DNA of 12,302 nt, taken from assembly GCA_016290715.1 (NCBI GenBank), contig JAEEUY010000163.1, forward strand, positions 1 through 12,302. Direction: 5' to 3'. This document shows positions 1 through 8,677 of the stretch, piece after piece. The notes beneath the pieces were generated by a model, which had not been told where the DNA came from, did no database searches, and saw only the letters and a list, made by a program, of their open reading frames with translations. Source of the DNA: Bacteroidales bacterium. GTDB taxonomy: Bacteria > Bacteroidota > Bacteroidia > Bacteroidales > WCHB1-69. How positions within the stretch are numbered: position 1 is the stretch's first letter; every line of letters starts with the position of its first letter. The position numbers and the translations under genes are program-made.

Positions 1-165
1 AAGTTCCTTGTCTCGAATATCACCTTGAATGCTAACAAGATTTTCATGCTTATCCGGATCCGGGCAAAGATCTATATTTACGCACTTATGCCCTTTTGCC
101 AAGAGTTCTTTTTTCAGGATAGTTCCAAAGAAACCCGAACCACCTGTAATCAAAAAGCAAGACAT
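1..165 (-). CDS. NAD-dependent epimerase/dehydratase-like protein (extended SDR), N-terminal part only
   Basis: The first 55 residues of a protein whose 3' part lies beyond the left edge of the window. It begins MSCFLITGGSGFFG: a short beta strand followed by the Rossmann glycine motif TGGSGFFG (residues 7-14, GxxGxxG pattern of extended SDRs). An acidic residue closes the second strand (NIDL, Asp32), which usually means NAD(H) rather than NADP(H). GDIRD (48-52) is the place where SDRs have the Asp that contacts adenine. Known members act on UDP-, GDP- or dTDP-sugars as epimerases, dehydratases or reductases in the cytoplasm; substrate and exact reaction cannot be read from this fragment. The ATG at 165 is supported by AAGGTGG six bases upstream (172-178). 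It starts 32 bp after the stop of the last membrane paralog, so it is probably cotranscribed with that block and may supply a sugar nucleotide for surface glycan or glycoprotein synthesis (inference). Confidence 0.85.
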   Translation of the reverse strand, partial: MSCFLITGGSGFFGTILKKELLAKGHKCVNIDLCPDPDKHENLVSIQGDIRDKEL

Positions 166-197
166 ACGAACCCACCTTGTTTAAAGTCACTTCCCAT

Positions 198-2312
198 TTA
201 CATTGTAGATGCAGCATGGCATCCGTAAAGAAAAATATACTTCTTTTTTACTTCGAGAAAGACGGAATCCTCCTTAAATAAAGGTATTTCACTATAATCT
301 GTAGCCAAATAGGAAATATCCCCTATGTCACACAAATATTTCGCCCTGGATAGAAGCGTATCAGGATTTGAATAAACCATATTGATAGTCTCTCTATAGC
401 GAGAGAACCCTAGTGTTGCAGTATCCCTGTAGAACAAGGCTTTTTTTCTACGTAAAGCCTCATGGAACTGCCCCTTATAAAAGACTTCTCCCGTATGGAT
501 AAGTTCGTCCCCGTACGCCCCTGTCAAGAACTTAAAACGAGACAATAACGGGAATTCTCGGTTTTCAACCATGAGCATTCTCCCCCTATCACGTACCTGA
601 GGGAACACAGGTTTGTCCAAGAAAGCATCCATTTGCTTTTCATCTTCTTTTCGCTCAATCGTTCGATTATCCCAAACCGAAACATCCCACGCCACAACAG
701 AAACAATTAGCAGCACCGCGAATCTCACAAGCCATTTCGTCAACTTCAAATCAAGCAACGAAAGAATAGCACACGCAAAGAAAAAAGAAATCAACAAGAA
801 CCACAAGCCAATCCTAATATTTGCATCAGCTGTCCCCAACAATTCTGCAACAGACAAAGTAATCACAAGCGCAATCAGGAATCTGTTAAATAGGCCTTTA
901 AAATTTAGGGGGAAGCAATAGAGAATTGCGAACAACGGCAACATCGTGAAATGACTATTGCAAAAAGCCAAACAAAACGCAAGTGATTGCCAGTATTTCC
1001 GATTAGCCAAAGCCGCAGCAGCCATAACAAGCAGTAGAATCATTCTGGCCGTTCCCATATAACCGGGAACATCCAGCCATCTTAAAATCCACTGTGAATC
1101 AAACAAGCCATGCCCCAAACTCAACTGAATGAGATTATTCAACCCCATTTCTAAAGTAATTACCCAAAAACCCGTTCCATATAATATATATTCCCAAAAC
1201 TTATTGAAATAAATTCTTTTTTTATTTCTCCATAAAGCAACAAGCAAAAGCAGTGGAATCAACAACACAACCGGATTCTGGCAATTTGTAAATGCTGCCA
1301 AGGCGATAAATAGAACAGAAGCATCACTGAACTCTAGAAAGAATCCTCCGTCGTACAATTGCTTTATATAAACAAAAAAGACCGGAATTGTCGGCATCAA
1401 GGCTAGCCACCACACTCTAAACGGCTGCACCTGATACAATAGAATATGTTCTGTCCAAACCCCTGCATATTGCAAATAGAGAGCGACAACCACAACAATA
1501 AACATATTTAAGGCAAATCGAGAAACCGACTTATTCTCTATTTTTCCCCACATGGCACCCCAGAACAGAGCCAGCACAACAAAATTAACAGAGTCCCCCC
1601 ATGAAGGGGTATATTCCAAAGGCCGGCTCAACCAATCGGCAGGATAAAAGTCCAGTTTCCCAATATGTAAAAAGCCCGTCAGCGGAAATAGAAGCGAAAA
1701 CAGCACGACAGGAATCCGTACTCGCGGGAAATAGTAAAAAAGCCACAGGGCCGCCCCCCACCCGCCCATTAGCGGATGGAACAGCGAAGCGGCAATAAAG
1801 AAGCACAATGAAACATATTTTTTTGACAGAAAAAAGGCCAAGCCTAAAAAAACAAATGCAACAGATATAAAACGGGCAACAAGAATCGGTTCTATGAAAT
1901 AAAAACCGATATAACCGCAATAGCACAGCTTCGCAGTAAAGACAATCAAGAAAATCAGGTAAATCGGGAGAAAACACCATTTTTCTATATATTTTTCAGA
2001 CCAGTTTTTAAAAAACAGCATCGACGCAAAGCACCAAAAAAGTTGTGCAATCAATGTCGCAACCATTCCACCGGTATTTACCCCAAAAACCTTGAAAAAA
2101 ACGGCAACTATAGACGAAAAAATACTATATGCATCCTGATTTCCGAACATAAAGGGGACATCATTTTCAAAACGGGATGGGTCTAGAAAATGGATTACCT
2201 GCAAAAGATACAGAGAGGCATCACTAAAGAAGCCATAATAATGGATTAGCAAAAAAAACGCAGCTAATCCAGCAAAATAGACAAACCATTTGTTTTTCAG
2301 CAAATCTTTCAT
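198..2312 (-). CDS. Polytopic membrane protein, GT-C-like, paralog 4 of the tandem array
   Basis: 704 aa, no family recognised by name. Residues 11-24 form the first membrane helix. A loop follows with GFFSDASLYLLQV (Asp31), NDVPFMFGNQD (Asp51, Asn58, Gln59) and then many further hydrophobic segments, roughly a dozen in all. Array-wide motifs are HPLMGGW (179-185), FYPADWLSRPL (222-232) and YQVQPFR (293-299). From about 553 a soluble domain contains RGRMLMVENREFP, RFKFLTGAYGDE, GEVFY and conserved Cys in KYLCDIG and FLYGC near the C-terminus. One helix followed by an acid-bearing loop resembles GT-C enzymes, which use lipid-linked sugar donors on the outer face of the inner membrane; this is inference. 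I chose ATG 2312 because MKDLLKNKW lines up with the start of the other paralogs. An ATG at 2339 lies inside the upstream gene without an SD. It starts 17 bp after the stop of paralog 3. Confidence 0.85.
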   Translation of the reverse strand: MKDLLKNKWFVYFAGLAAFFLLIHYYGFFSDASLYLLQVIHFLDPSRFENDVPFMFGNQDAYSIFSSIVAVFFKVFGVNTGGMVATLIAQLFWCFASMLFFKNWSEKYIEKWCFLPIYLIFLIVFTAKLCYCGYIGFYFIEPILVARFISVAFVFLGLAFFLSKKYVSLCFFIAASLFHPLMGGWGAALWLFYYFPRVRIPVVLFSLLFPLTGFLHIGKLDFYPADWLSRPLEYTPSWGDSVNFVVLALFWGAMWGKIENKSVSRFALNMFIVVVVALYLQYAGVWTEHILLYQVQPFRVWWLALMPTIPVFFVYIKQLYDGGFFLEFSDASVLFIALAAFTNCQNPVVLLIPLLLLVALWRNKKRIYFNKFWEYILYGTGFWVITLEMGLNNLIQLSLGHGLFDSQWILRWLDVPGYMGTARMILLLVMAAAALANRKYWQSLAFCLAFCNSHFTMLPLFAILYCFPLNFKGLFNRFLIALVITLSVAELLGTADANIRIGLWFLLISFFFACAILSLLDLKLTKWLVRFAVLLIVSVVAWDVSVWDNRTIERKEDEKQMDAFLDKPVFPQVRDRGRMLMVENREFPLLSRFKFLTGAYGDELIHTGEVFYKGQFHEALRRKKALFYRDTATLGFSRYRETINMVYSNPDTLLSRAKYLCDIGDISYLATDYSEIPLFKEDSVFLEVKKKYIFLYGCHAASTM

Positions 2313-2329
2313 TTTTTTCTCTATAAATA

Positions 2330-4432
2330 TTAGGGACATTCGTACAAGAAAACCTTCTGTTGTCTACTTATAATTGCAGAGTCACTAACTGCAAAAGGAA
2401 GATTTTCTTTATCTGTCACAAGATGAGTCAATTCTTTTTCTGAACATAAAAAAGCAAATCTATCTATTAACGTATCCGTATCGGCCAATTTATTAAGAAT
2501 CTCATCGTAAATAATAGAATTATGTTTCTTCGCCGTATCTTCTCTTCGCCAATAAAGAAGTTGTTCCCTCTTTAAAACCGTCTTATAATGATTAATATTA
2601 AATACATTCCCAACTTGATTTGTACCCGTGAAATAGGAGCCCGTCAAAAATCTCAATCTCGGTTCTTGCTCATAATTTCCAGAAACAAAGAAAAATGCCT
2701 TACCTCGTTCTGGGATTTGTGGGAAAATAGAACTTTCTAGATATGCATCAAGCTCAGATTCTACATTTCTTTGCATTTCTGTCCTCGCATCGTAACGAAC
2801 GCACCCCACAGCCATACAGGCGGCCAGCCACATAAACATCGGGACATAGCGAAACTTCTTCGACATCCATATAGTCAAGAACGAGACAAAAACTAGGAGA
2901 AAGACCCAACCAAAATTAGGCGGAAATCCATTAAGCACACTGCGGAACCGGTCTTCTTCCCCAATACAGCCATCCAAAAGCACAACAAGCAAAACTATGG
3001 TCGCACCGCCAAAATATACGTACCCCCTCTTTTTTACCCCCCAAAGATACAATGACAAGAATGGCAACAATTGAAAATAAGGGAAAAACAAATACAACAG
3101 CAATGGAATTGCCAACAAATATTTTTTCTTAAAAAAGAAATAAAGAATCAACGCCACAGAGCCAGCCACCAAATAAAGTTGTAAAGAGCACCTGATTCGA
3201 TACACCACTTTAAAATCATATCCTAACCAAAAATCAAGTCCCTGCATACAGAGAGCATGGTATTCCTGAACTAGTAGCTCCGCCACCAACAAAAACGCAA
3301 ATATAAGTGAAGTTATTTTGACCGTCACTTTTCGCAAAGGGCAAATAAATAAATAAGCGGCAATAAGAAAAATGACATAAAGGTTCTGAACCGTCAAAAA
3401 AGACAAAAGCATCATAAACAGAGCTAAATCATGTGTTGTAAATTCTTTTCTTTTAAGCATTCTTCTTAAAGAATCCTTAAAAAAGCACAAGCCTAACGGT
3501 ACAGCAAATAAGGAAGGCATCCACATTGCACGCCAAGGCTGAACAACATACAAAAAAATATGCCCCCCATAACCACCACAAATGTCCCAATACAAGGCAA
3601 TTATAAGAAGGATACAAAATGAATTGGATATTTCTTTTATATATAAATTGTTTGAAAGTCGCCTAACAAAGACGAAATAAAAACAGAGAAGTGCAAAATA
3701 TTTACCAAAAGTTTGATAATTAGGCGCTCCAATCAAAGGACGCGAAAGCCAATCCTCGGGATACACATCCAACCAACCTTTATGCATTAAGAAGGTCAGC
3801 GGGAATGCAAAAGACAACACAAGAATTGGCAAGCGAGTTCTCGGGAAAAACACAAAAAACCATACTGGCAGGCACCAACCAGTTGTAATTGGATGTATCA
3901 TCGTTCCCAACAAAACAAGCAACAAACTAATCAACTTTTTCTTTTTCAGTAAAAAAATCAAGGCACACATCCCAGCAGCAATTGAAAGCGAACGAGAACA
4001 TACATACGACTGTACAAAAGAAAAGAAACGGGCATACGAAAAAGGCATACCATTAGAAAACACTCCCACAAAACAAATCACAACGGGCAGTATCCATAAT
4101 TTATTTCTCGTCATTTGCAATAAAGTCTTTATCATACATATAGCAAGCAATATCCAAGCCAATTGCATAGACAAGGTATACAGGAAGGCGCCTTTATCAA
4201 CCCCAAACATCCTTACAAACACACCAAAAAACGGCGCAAACAAGCCTAACGAGCCTTGATTTCCAAATTCAAAAATAGGATCCCGCAAAAAACGCGTTGG
4301 ATCAACAGAATGAATATACTGAGACACATACAAAATACCATCCATTACAATTCCATTATAATGGTACACGCAGATGAATAGCGGAATTGCAAACAAATAT
4401 GGAAAATATCTATTTTTCAAAATTTTTATCAT
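2330..4432 (-). CDS. Polytopic membrane protein, GT-C-like, divergent paralog 3
   Basis: 700 aa, same plan as its neighbours but the most divergent. Asp31 (GIVMDGILYVSQY) and Asp51 (RDPIFEFGNQG) keep the same positions, yet the usual DVPFMFGNQD is rewritten as DPIFEFGNQG. Other array motifs remain in altered form: HPITTGW, DVYPEDWLSRPL, VQPWR. The C-terminal domain (about 545-700) keeps FPQIPERGKAFFFV, RLRFLTGSYF and both cysteines (AFLCSE, FLYECP), but has lost the DE after FLTGxY and the GEVFF motif (here GNVFN). It may have a different acceptor or donor, or a reduced role (inference). Start choice: ATG 4432 (MIKILKNRYF) has AAAAAAGG eight bases upstream (4441-4448) and aligns with the paralogs. 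The ATG at 4453 has no SD and lies inside paralog 2. Only 2 bp separate it from the stop of paralog 2, so translational coupling is likely. Confidence 0.85.
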   Translation of the reverse strand: MIKILKNRYFPYLFAIPLFICVYHYNGIVMDGILYVSQYIHSVDPTRFLRDPIFEFGNQGSLGLFAPFFGVFVRMFGVDKGAFLYTLSMQLAWILLAICMIKTLLQMTRNKLWILPVVICFVGVFSNGMPFSYARFFSFVQSYVCSRSLSIAAGMCALIFLLKKKKLISLLLVLLGTMIHPITTGWCLPVWFFVFFPRTRLPILVLSFAFPLTFLMHKGWLDVYPEDWLSRPLIGAPNYQTFGKYFALLCFYFVFVRRLSNNLYIKEISNSFCILLIIALYWDICGGYGGHIFLYVVQPWRAMWMPSLFAVPLGLCFFKDSLRRMLKRKEFTTHDLALFMMLLSFLTVQNLYVIFLIAAYLFICPLRKVTVKITSLIFAFLLVAELLVQEYHALCMQGLDFWLGYDFKVVYRIRCSLQLYLVAGSVALILYFFFKKKYLLAIPLLLYLFFPYFQLLPFLSLYLWGVKKRGYVYFGGATIVLLVVLLDGCIGEEDRFRSVLNGFPPNFGWVFLLVFVSFLTIWMSKKFRYVPMFMWLAACMAVGCVRYDARTEMQRNVESELDAYLESSIFPQIPERGKAFFFVSGNYEQEPRLRFLTGSYFTGTNQVGNVFNINHYKTVLKREQLLYWRREDTAKKHNSIIYDEILNKLADTDTLIDRFAFLCSEKELTHLVTDKENLPFAVSDSAIISRQQKVFLYECP

Positions 4433-4434
4433 AC

Positions 4435-6453
4435 TTATAACCTTTTTTGACATTCATACAAGTAAACATACTTCTTTTTGACATCGAGATACGCCGAATC
4501 TTGCTTGGTAAACGGCATTTTACCATAATCCGTTACCAAATGAGCAATCTCATTCAATTGACACAAATACTCCACCCTATTTGCAAGAGCTTCTTTATCC
4601 TTATAAAGAGCCAGAATTCTGCTTCCATAATCATCCAAATCCTGCAAGGGCAAATCTCCATTTAGCAGCAGATTCTTGCGGTGGCGGGCTTCCTTGTACT
4701 GTTCTTCAAAAAATACCCCCCCAATGTCGATAATTTCGTCTGCATACGTCCCTGTTAGGAACTTAAAGCGTGACTGCAAAGGAAATTCATAATTTTCAAC
4801 AAATAGAACACGTCCTCGCTCCTTAATCTGCGGAAAGAGAGGTTTTTCAAGAAAGGCATCCATCTGTCGCTCATCTTTGCGCATTTCTTCTCCACGAGCA
4901 TCCCATTTGCAAGCATCCCACAGCAAGAACGCAAAAAGGGCAAGGACCAAAGGCAAAAACATTTGTTTTGGTTTATTATTTTCTCTGAGCCACAGGAACC
5001 AAAAGGTTGCAACAAAGATTGTTCCCAAAAAGGCAGCATTCCCCACAATGTTCCCTCGCATTGGAGAGATTGGCAAAGCACCAAGTATTTCCGCAATTGT
5101 CAACACAATAGCCAGAGAGACCAAGAAATGCTTAAGCATTTTACTTAAGGGTGGCTCAAGATAGAATATGGTCGCAAAAATCGGCAACAAGGTCACAAAA
5201 CTATTTACCAACGAATAAGCAAAGAGTAGCGTATATACAAACCGTCTTTGCATTAGGCCAACTACGAGCAGCAGACATAAAGCAGTTTTCTGCAAAGGGA
5301 TTAACCTAGATGGCAAATCTACAAACAAAACAGCAAAGTCAAGATTTCCAGCACAATGCTCTAGCATTAGCTGAATATAATTAGACAACGCCGCGATAAG
5401 AAATAATACAATTAAACAAACTACGACCGTAACCTTCGCCCATTTGGGGCTTATTTGAATATTCCTTAAAGCTGCAGGGATATCTGCCCGCATCAATTGT
5501 TCATGGCAAAAAATTGCCATAATCGGAAAGGCAAGAATTATACAAAACCACTGAGCCCTGTAGGGTTGCACCTGAATCAAGAATACATGTTCCAAGTAGA
5601 TGCCGACATACTGTAAAAAAAGCCCAGCAAGGCAAACCAGGAACACACACTTCGCTAACCGTGATATTTGAACGTCACTTACCATACGCCCCATAGCAAA
5701 CCAAAAAGCAAGCAACAAAGCATGACATATTACATCTGCCCCATTCGGAGCATAGCACAAAGGGCGTTCAAGCCAATCCTTCGGCAAAAAATCCATGCTA
5801 CCCAAATGCAAAAAAGCCGTCAACGGGAACAAAAACACACAAGAAAGGACAGGCCCCCTCAACTTACGAAAATGAAAGAAAAGCCAAACAGGAATTCCCC
5901 ATCCTGCCATTAATGGGTGAAAAAGAGCACCTACGCCAAATAAAATCAAAGATAAATAGCGATTCTTACAAAAAAAACAGGCGAACGCGAACAACATAAA
6001 GACTTCGGCAGCAAAGCGAGCGACAAGAATGCCGTCTACCATCGGGAAATACGAGCCACAGCCGTACAACCTAAATGCCAATGTTGTGATGCATACCACA
6101 AAAACAGGCAGTGACCATGACGCACGAGCAAATCGACCAAGCCAACTGTTTACAAGAAAAATCAGTCCCAAACACCAGGACAACTGAAAAACAAAGGTCA
6201 GAACAAGCGCCCCGTGATTCACGCCAACTGTCTTATACACAACCGCCAATATCGGCGAAAATATCGTGTATCGGTCCTGGTTTCCGAACATGAACGGCAC
6301 ATCATCTGCAAAACGTTCTGGGTACAAGTAGTTGACCACCTGCAACAAATAACGACCGGCATCTTCATAAAAGCCATGATAGCGGGTTACCGCAAAGAAA
6401 GCCAATAACCCCGCAACAAAGAGGACACTTTTTTTTTCAAGAAGCCTCTGCAT
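4435..6453 (-). CDS. Polytopic membrane protein, GT-C-like, paralog 2
   Basis: 672 aa, the shortest of the four. The first membrane helix (about 9-24) is followed by GFYEDAGRYLLQV (Glu30, Asp31) and ADDVPFMFGNQD (Asp50, Asp51), then about a dozen hydrophobic stretches. Array motifs are HPLMAGWGIPVWLF, MDFLPKDWLERPL and QVQPYRAQW. The C-terminal soluble part (about 517-672) has ERQMDAFLEKPLFPQI, RGRVLFVENYEFP, RFKFLTGTYADE, GGVFFEEQY and the two conserved Cys (EYLCQL, YLYEC). The membrane core is some 30 residues shorter than in paralogs 1 and 4, apparently between the QVQPYR motif and the C-terminal domain. ATG 6453 is well supported: GGAGG at 6463-6467 sits nine bases upstream, inside the last codons of paralog 1, whose stop is only 5 bp away. 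A role in sugar transfer at the outer face of the inner membrane is inference from topology. Confidence 0.85.
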   Translation of the reverse strand: MQRLLEKKSVLFVAGLLAFFAVTRYHGFYEDAGRYLLQVVNYLYPERFADDVPFMFGNQDRYTIFSPILAVVYKTVGVNHGALVLTFVFQLSWCLGLIFLVNSWLGRFARASWSLPVFVVCITTLAFRLYGCGSYFPMVDGILVARFAAEVFMLFAFACFFCKNRYLSLILFGVGALFHPLMAGWGIPVWLFFHFRKLRGPVLSCVFLFPLTAFLHLGSMDFLPKDWLERPLCYAPNGADVICHALLLAFWFAMGRMVSDVQISRLAKCVFLVCLAGLFLQYVGIYLEHVFLIQVQPYRAQWFCIILAFPIMAIFCHEQLMRADIPAALRNIQISPKWAKVTVVVCLIVLFLIAALSNYIQLMLEHCAGNLDFAVLFVDLPSRLIPLQKTALCLLLVVGLMQRRFVYTLLFAYSLVNSFVTLLPIFATIFYLEPPLSKMLKHFLVSLAIVLTIAEILGALPISPMRGNIVGNAAFLGTIFVATFWFLWLRENNKPKQMFLPLVLALFAFLLWDACKWDARGEEMRKDERQMDAFLEKPLFPQIKERGRVLFVENYEFPLQSRFKFLTGTYADEIIDIGGVFFEEQYKEARHRKNLLLNGDLPLQDLDDYGSRILALYKDKEALANRVEYLCQLNEIAHLVTDYGKMPFTKQDSAYLDVKKKYVYLYECQKRL
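4441..4448 (-). promoter_or_regulatory. Ribosome binding site that decides the start of paralog 3
   Basis: AAAAAAGG eight bases before ATG 4432. The alternative upstream ATG (4453) has no purine-rich stretch at the right distance. This and the alignment with the paralogs favour 4432. Confidence 0.6.
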
Positions 6454-6458
6454 GCAAT

Positions 6459-8603
6459 CTAGCCTCCATCACCCTTTTCAGGGCATCCATAAAGCCATAC
6501 AGACAACTGTCTCTTATCAAGATATAGCGAGTCCTGTTTGGGCAAACGCATGTTTCTATAATCTGTTACAAAATGAGAAATTTCTCCAGTGCGGCATAAA
6601 TATTCCACCCTAGCAAGCAATGTATCCGGATTCTTATAGATTTCTTGAACTCTTCTTTTAAAAGAAGTCATATCAGACTCAATAGAATCACCCCTTAGCA
6701 AAGCACTACGACGCCGAATAGACTCCTTATACTGTTCTTTAAAAAACACCTCCCCTACATAAATAGACTCATCGACATACGCACCGGTTAAGAAATTTAT
6801 CCGCGATTGAATAGGACTTTCATATTCAACAGCAAACAACATTTTTCCTCTGTCAGGAATCTGAGGAAATAACGGTTTTTCAAAAAAATCGTCCATCTGT
6901 CGTTCACAATTCACCTGAGGAACACCGCGGGCATCCCAAACACATATATTCCACCAACCTAGCAGAAGCAACAAAAAAAACAATGGAAGCGAAGCCCTCT
7001 TCCCATTAGCGTTGTTCCTCGCATACAAGACCCTCAAGGAAATCGCAAACAAGAGAACAAGAAATATGACACTCAATATAGGGTTACTTTGGAGGGGCGC
7101 ACTATGAATTGAATTAAGCTCATCTAGAGAAGCTAGTAATTCAGCATACGAGACAACAGCCGTTATTGCGATTAATAGATTCTTAACAAATCCTTCAATA
7201 TTTGGAACAAGAAAAAACAATATTGCAGACAGCGCAATCATTTTCAAGTCAGGATTGCAAAAGGCCATGCCCAACGCCAGCGCCACCCCAAATCTTCTCT
7301 GACTTACGCTTATCAAGGTCAGCAAAGCAACTACAATCATCTCCACATACATAGCTTTTTGCGAGAAACCCATCCAACCAACAGCACGGCCAACATCGCC
7401 TAGATTTTGTTCCAAAGCCAGTTGCACAAAATTCCCGAGTACAGAATTTGCAAATAAAAATACAAAGCCCACAACAAAAAGGATCTTTATCCAAGATTGC
7501 TTAATCACAATCCGTGAGCGAAGCCTCAGCAAATGGACTGTCCAAAATAGAGCCACAAACAAAATAAATACCCACTGCTGATTAGCAATAGTACACATTC
7601 CAAGAATAATTCCGCCATAATCAGCAACCGTCATTTTTTGATCACCTGCAAGAACCTCTTTCAGGTAAATTGCAAACACAGGAACCACTGGCACAAAGCA
7701 AAGCCATTGCACACGGAAGGGTTGTACTTGATACAAAAACAGATGTGCCGAAAAACATCCCAAAAATTGAAGAGCAAAACCAATAAGTGAAACGAGAAAT
7801 AGACTTATCGAAAATCTAGCGAGATTGCCTCCCTTGAACTTGTAATACATTAAAAGCCAAAACAGCAAGAGCCCAGAATACGAAACAAATTCCTCCATTC
7901 CGGGCGTATAATATAGCGGGCGCCAGTCCGGAGGATAGAAGCCAAGCCGCCCCACATGAAGGAATCCAGACAAGGGGGAGAGCAAGGACAAAACAACAAC
8001 CGGAATACGCGCCTTTGGATAATGATAAAACAACCATAAAGGCAACGACCATCCACCCATTAAAGGGTGCATTACAGTCGCAAAAACAAAAAAGACGAGC
8101 GGGACAAACTTGTTCTTGCCAAACATATAGGCAAGGCCCGCCAGCACAAAAATCGCCGAAATAACTCTCGCAACAAGAAACGGTTCCATTATAGGCAAAT
8201 AAAAACACCCCGAGCCATATTCCTTATTCAAAAGTAACGTGAAGAATGCAACGACAATCAGAGCAGTCCATCGTTTGAGGCCAAACCGTTCAGCCCATTT
8301 TACCACAAAAGTTACGGAGAGCGCCCCCCATGCCACCAACATCAGAAATGTCGCCAACAAGCCACCGGCATTCACGCCAAAAAGCCTATACACGCACGCA
8401 ATGAACGGAGAAAAAACACTAAACGAATCCTGATTGCCAAACATAAACGGCACATCATTCACGAATCGCTCTGGGTACAAATGGTGAATCACCTGCAAAA
8501 GATAAAGGGCCGCATCGCTATCAAAGCCCTTGTAACGGAGCAGAGAAAGAAAGAACAACACTCCCAGGATGATTCTAAAATATTTATTTTCAAGTTCGTT
8601 CAT
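6459..8603 (-). CDS. Polytopic membrane protein, GT-C-like, paralog 1 (first in the array)
   Basis: 714 aa. The first membrane helix (about 9-22) is followed by GFDSDAALYLLQV (Asp28, Asp30) and NDVPFMFGNQD (Asp50 to Asp59), a run of roughly a dozen hydrophobic segments with HPLMGGWSLPLWLF (179-192) and YQVQPFRVQW (291-300), and a soluble C-terminal domain (about 555-714) with DRGKMLFAVEYESP, RINFLTGAYVDE, GEVFFKEQY and Cys in EYLCRT and WLYGC. It lacks three residues in the otherwise conserved DWLSRPL (here DWRPL). I prefer ATG 8603 (MNELENKY), which aligns with the other paralogs. The in-frame ATG at 8639 would lie in the loop of the pilin terminator hairpin. No good SD is seen before 8603, so the start is less certain than for paralog 2. 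No separate promoter is evident, and expression may depend on read-through from the pilin gene. The GT-C comparison is inference. Confidence 0.83.
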   Translation of the reverse strand: MNELENKYFRIILGVLFFLSLLRYKGFDSDAALYLLQVIHHLYPERFVNDVPFMFGNQDSFSVFSPFIACVYRLFGVNAGGLLATFLMLVAWGALSVTFVVKWAERFGLKRWTALIVVAFFTLLLNKEYGSGCFYLPIMEPFLVARVISAIFVLAGLAYMFGKNKFVPLVFFVFATVMHPLMGGWSLPLWLFYHYPKARIPVVVLSLLSPLSGFLHVGRLGFYPPDWRPLYYTPGMEEFVSYSGLLLFWLLMYYKFKGGNLARFSISLFLVSLIGFALQFLGCFSAHLFLYQVQPFRVQWLCFVPVVPVFAIYLKEVLAGDQKMTVADYGGIILGMCTIANQQWVFILFVALFWTVHLLRLRSRIVIKQSWIKILFVVGFVFLFANSVLGNFVQLALEQNLGDVGRAVGWMGFSQKAMYVEMIVVALLTLISVSQRRFGVALALGMAFCNPDLKMIALSAILFFLVPNIEGFVKNLLIAITAVVSYAELLASLDELNSIHSAPLQSNPILSVIFLVLLFAISLRVLYARNNANGKRASLPLFFLLLLLGWWNICVWDARGVPQVNCERQMDDFFEKPLFPQIPDRGKMLFAVEYESPIQSRINFLTGAYVDESIYVGEVFFKEQYKESIRRRSALLRGDSIESDMTSFKRRVQEIYKNPDTLLARVEYLCRTGEISHFVTDYRNMRLPKQDSLYLDKRQLSVWLYGCPEKGDGG
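6463..6467 (-). promoter_or_regulatory. Ribosome binding site of paralog 2
   Basis: GGAGG nine bases before ATG 6453, contained in the final Gly codons of paralog 1 (GGA GGC TAG). It fixes the start of paralog 2 and ties its translation to that of the upstream gene. Confidence 0.75.
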
Positions 8604-8619
8604 TATTAGTGGCAATAAT

Positions 8620-8656
8620 AAAAAAAACTGACTTTCCATAACGGAAAATCAGTCTT
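8620..8656 (-). terminator. Intrinsic terminator of the pilin gene
   Basis: On the minus strand a 14-bp stem (8643-8656 with 8624-8637, two G-U pairs) closes a 5-nt loop (8638-8642). It is followed directly by a T8 run (8627-8620, the inner part overlapping the weak end of the stem). It starts 22 bp after the pilin stop codon and ends only 16 bp before the preferred start of the first membrane paralog. It is a textbook Rho-independent terminator in position and form, so the downstream block must be reached by partial read-through, antitermination or a promoter I cannot see. Confidence 0.85.
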
Positions 8657-8677
8657 ATAATTGTTTGTTAGTTCGTA

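Noticed and set aside
25..228. 67-codon open frame on the plus strand at the left edge
   Set aside because: It is the antisense of the SDR N-terminus and of the end of paralog 4, whose minus-strand frames have clear motifs and an RBS.
8604..8639. Upstream ATG (8639) for paralog 1, adding MESQFFLLLPLI
   Set aside because: The ATG is in the loop of the pilin terminator, has no SD, and the extra residues have no counterpart in the other paralogs.
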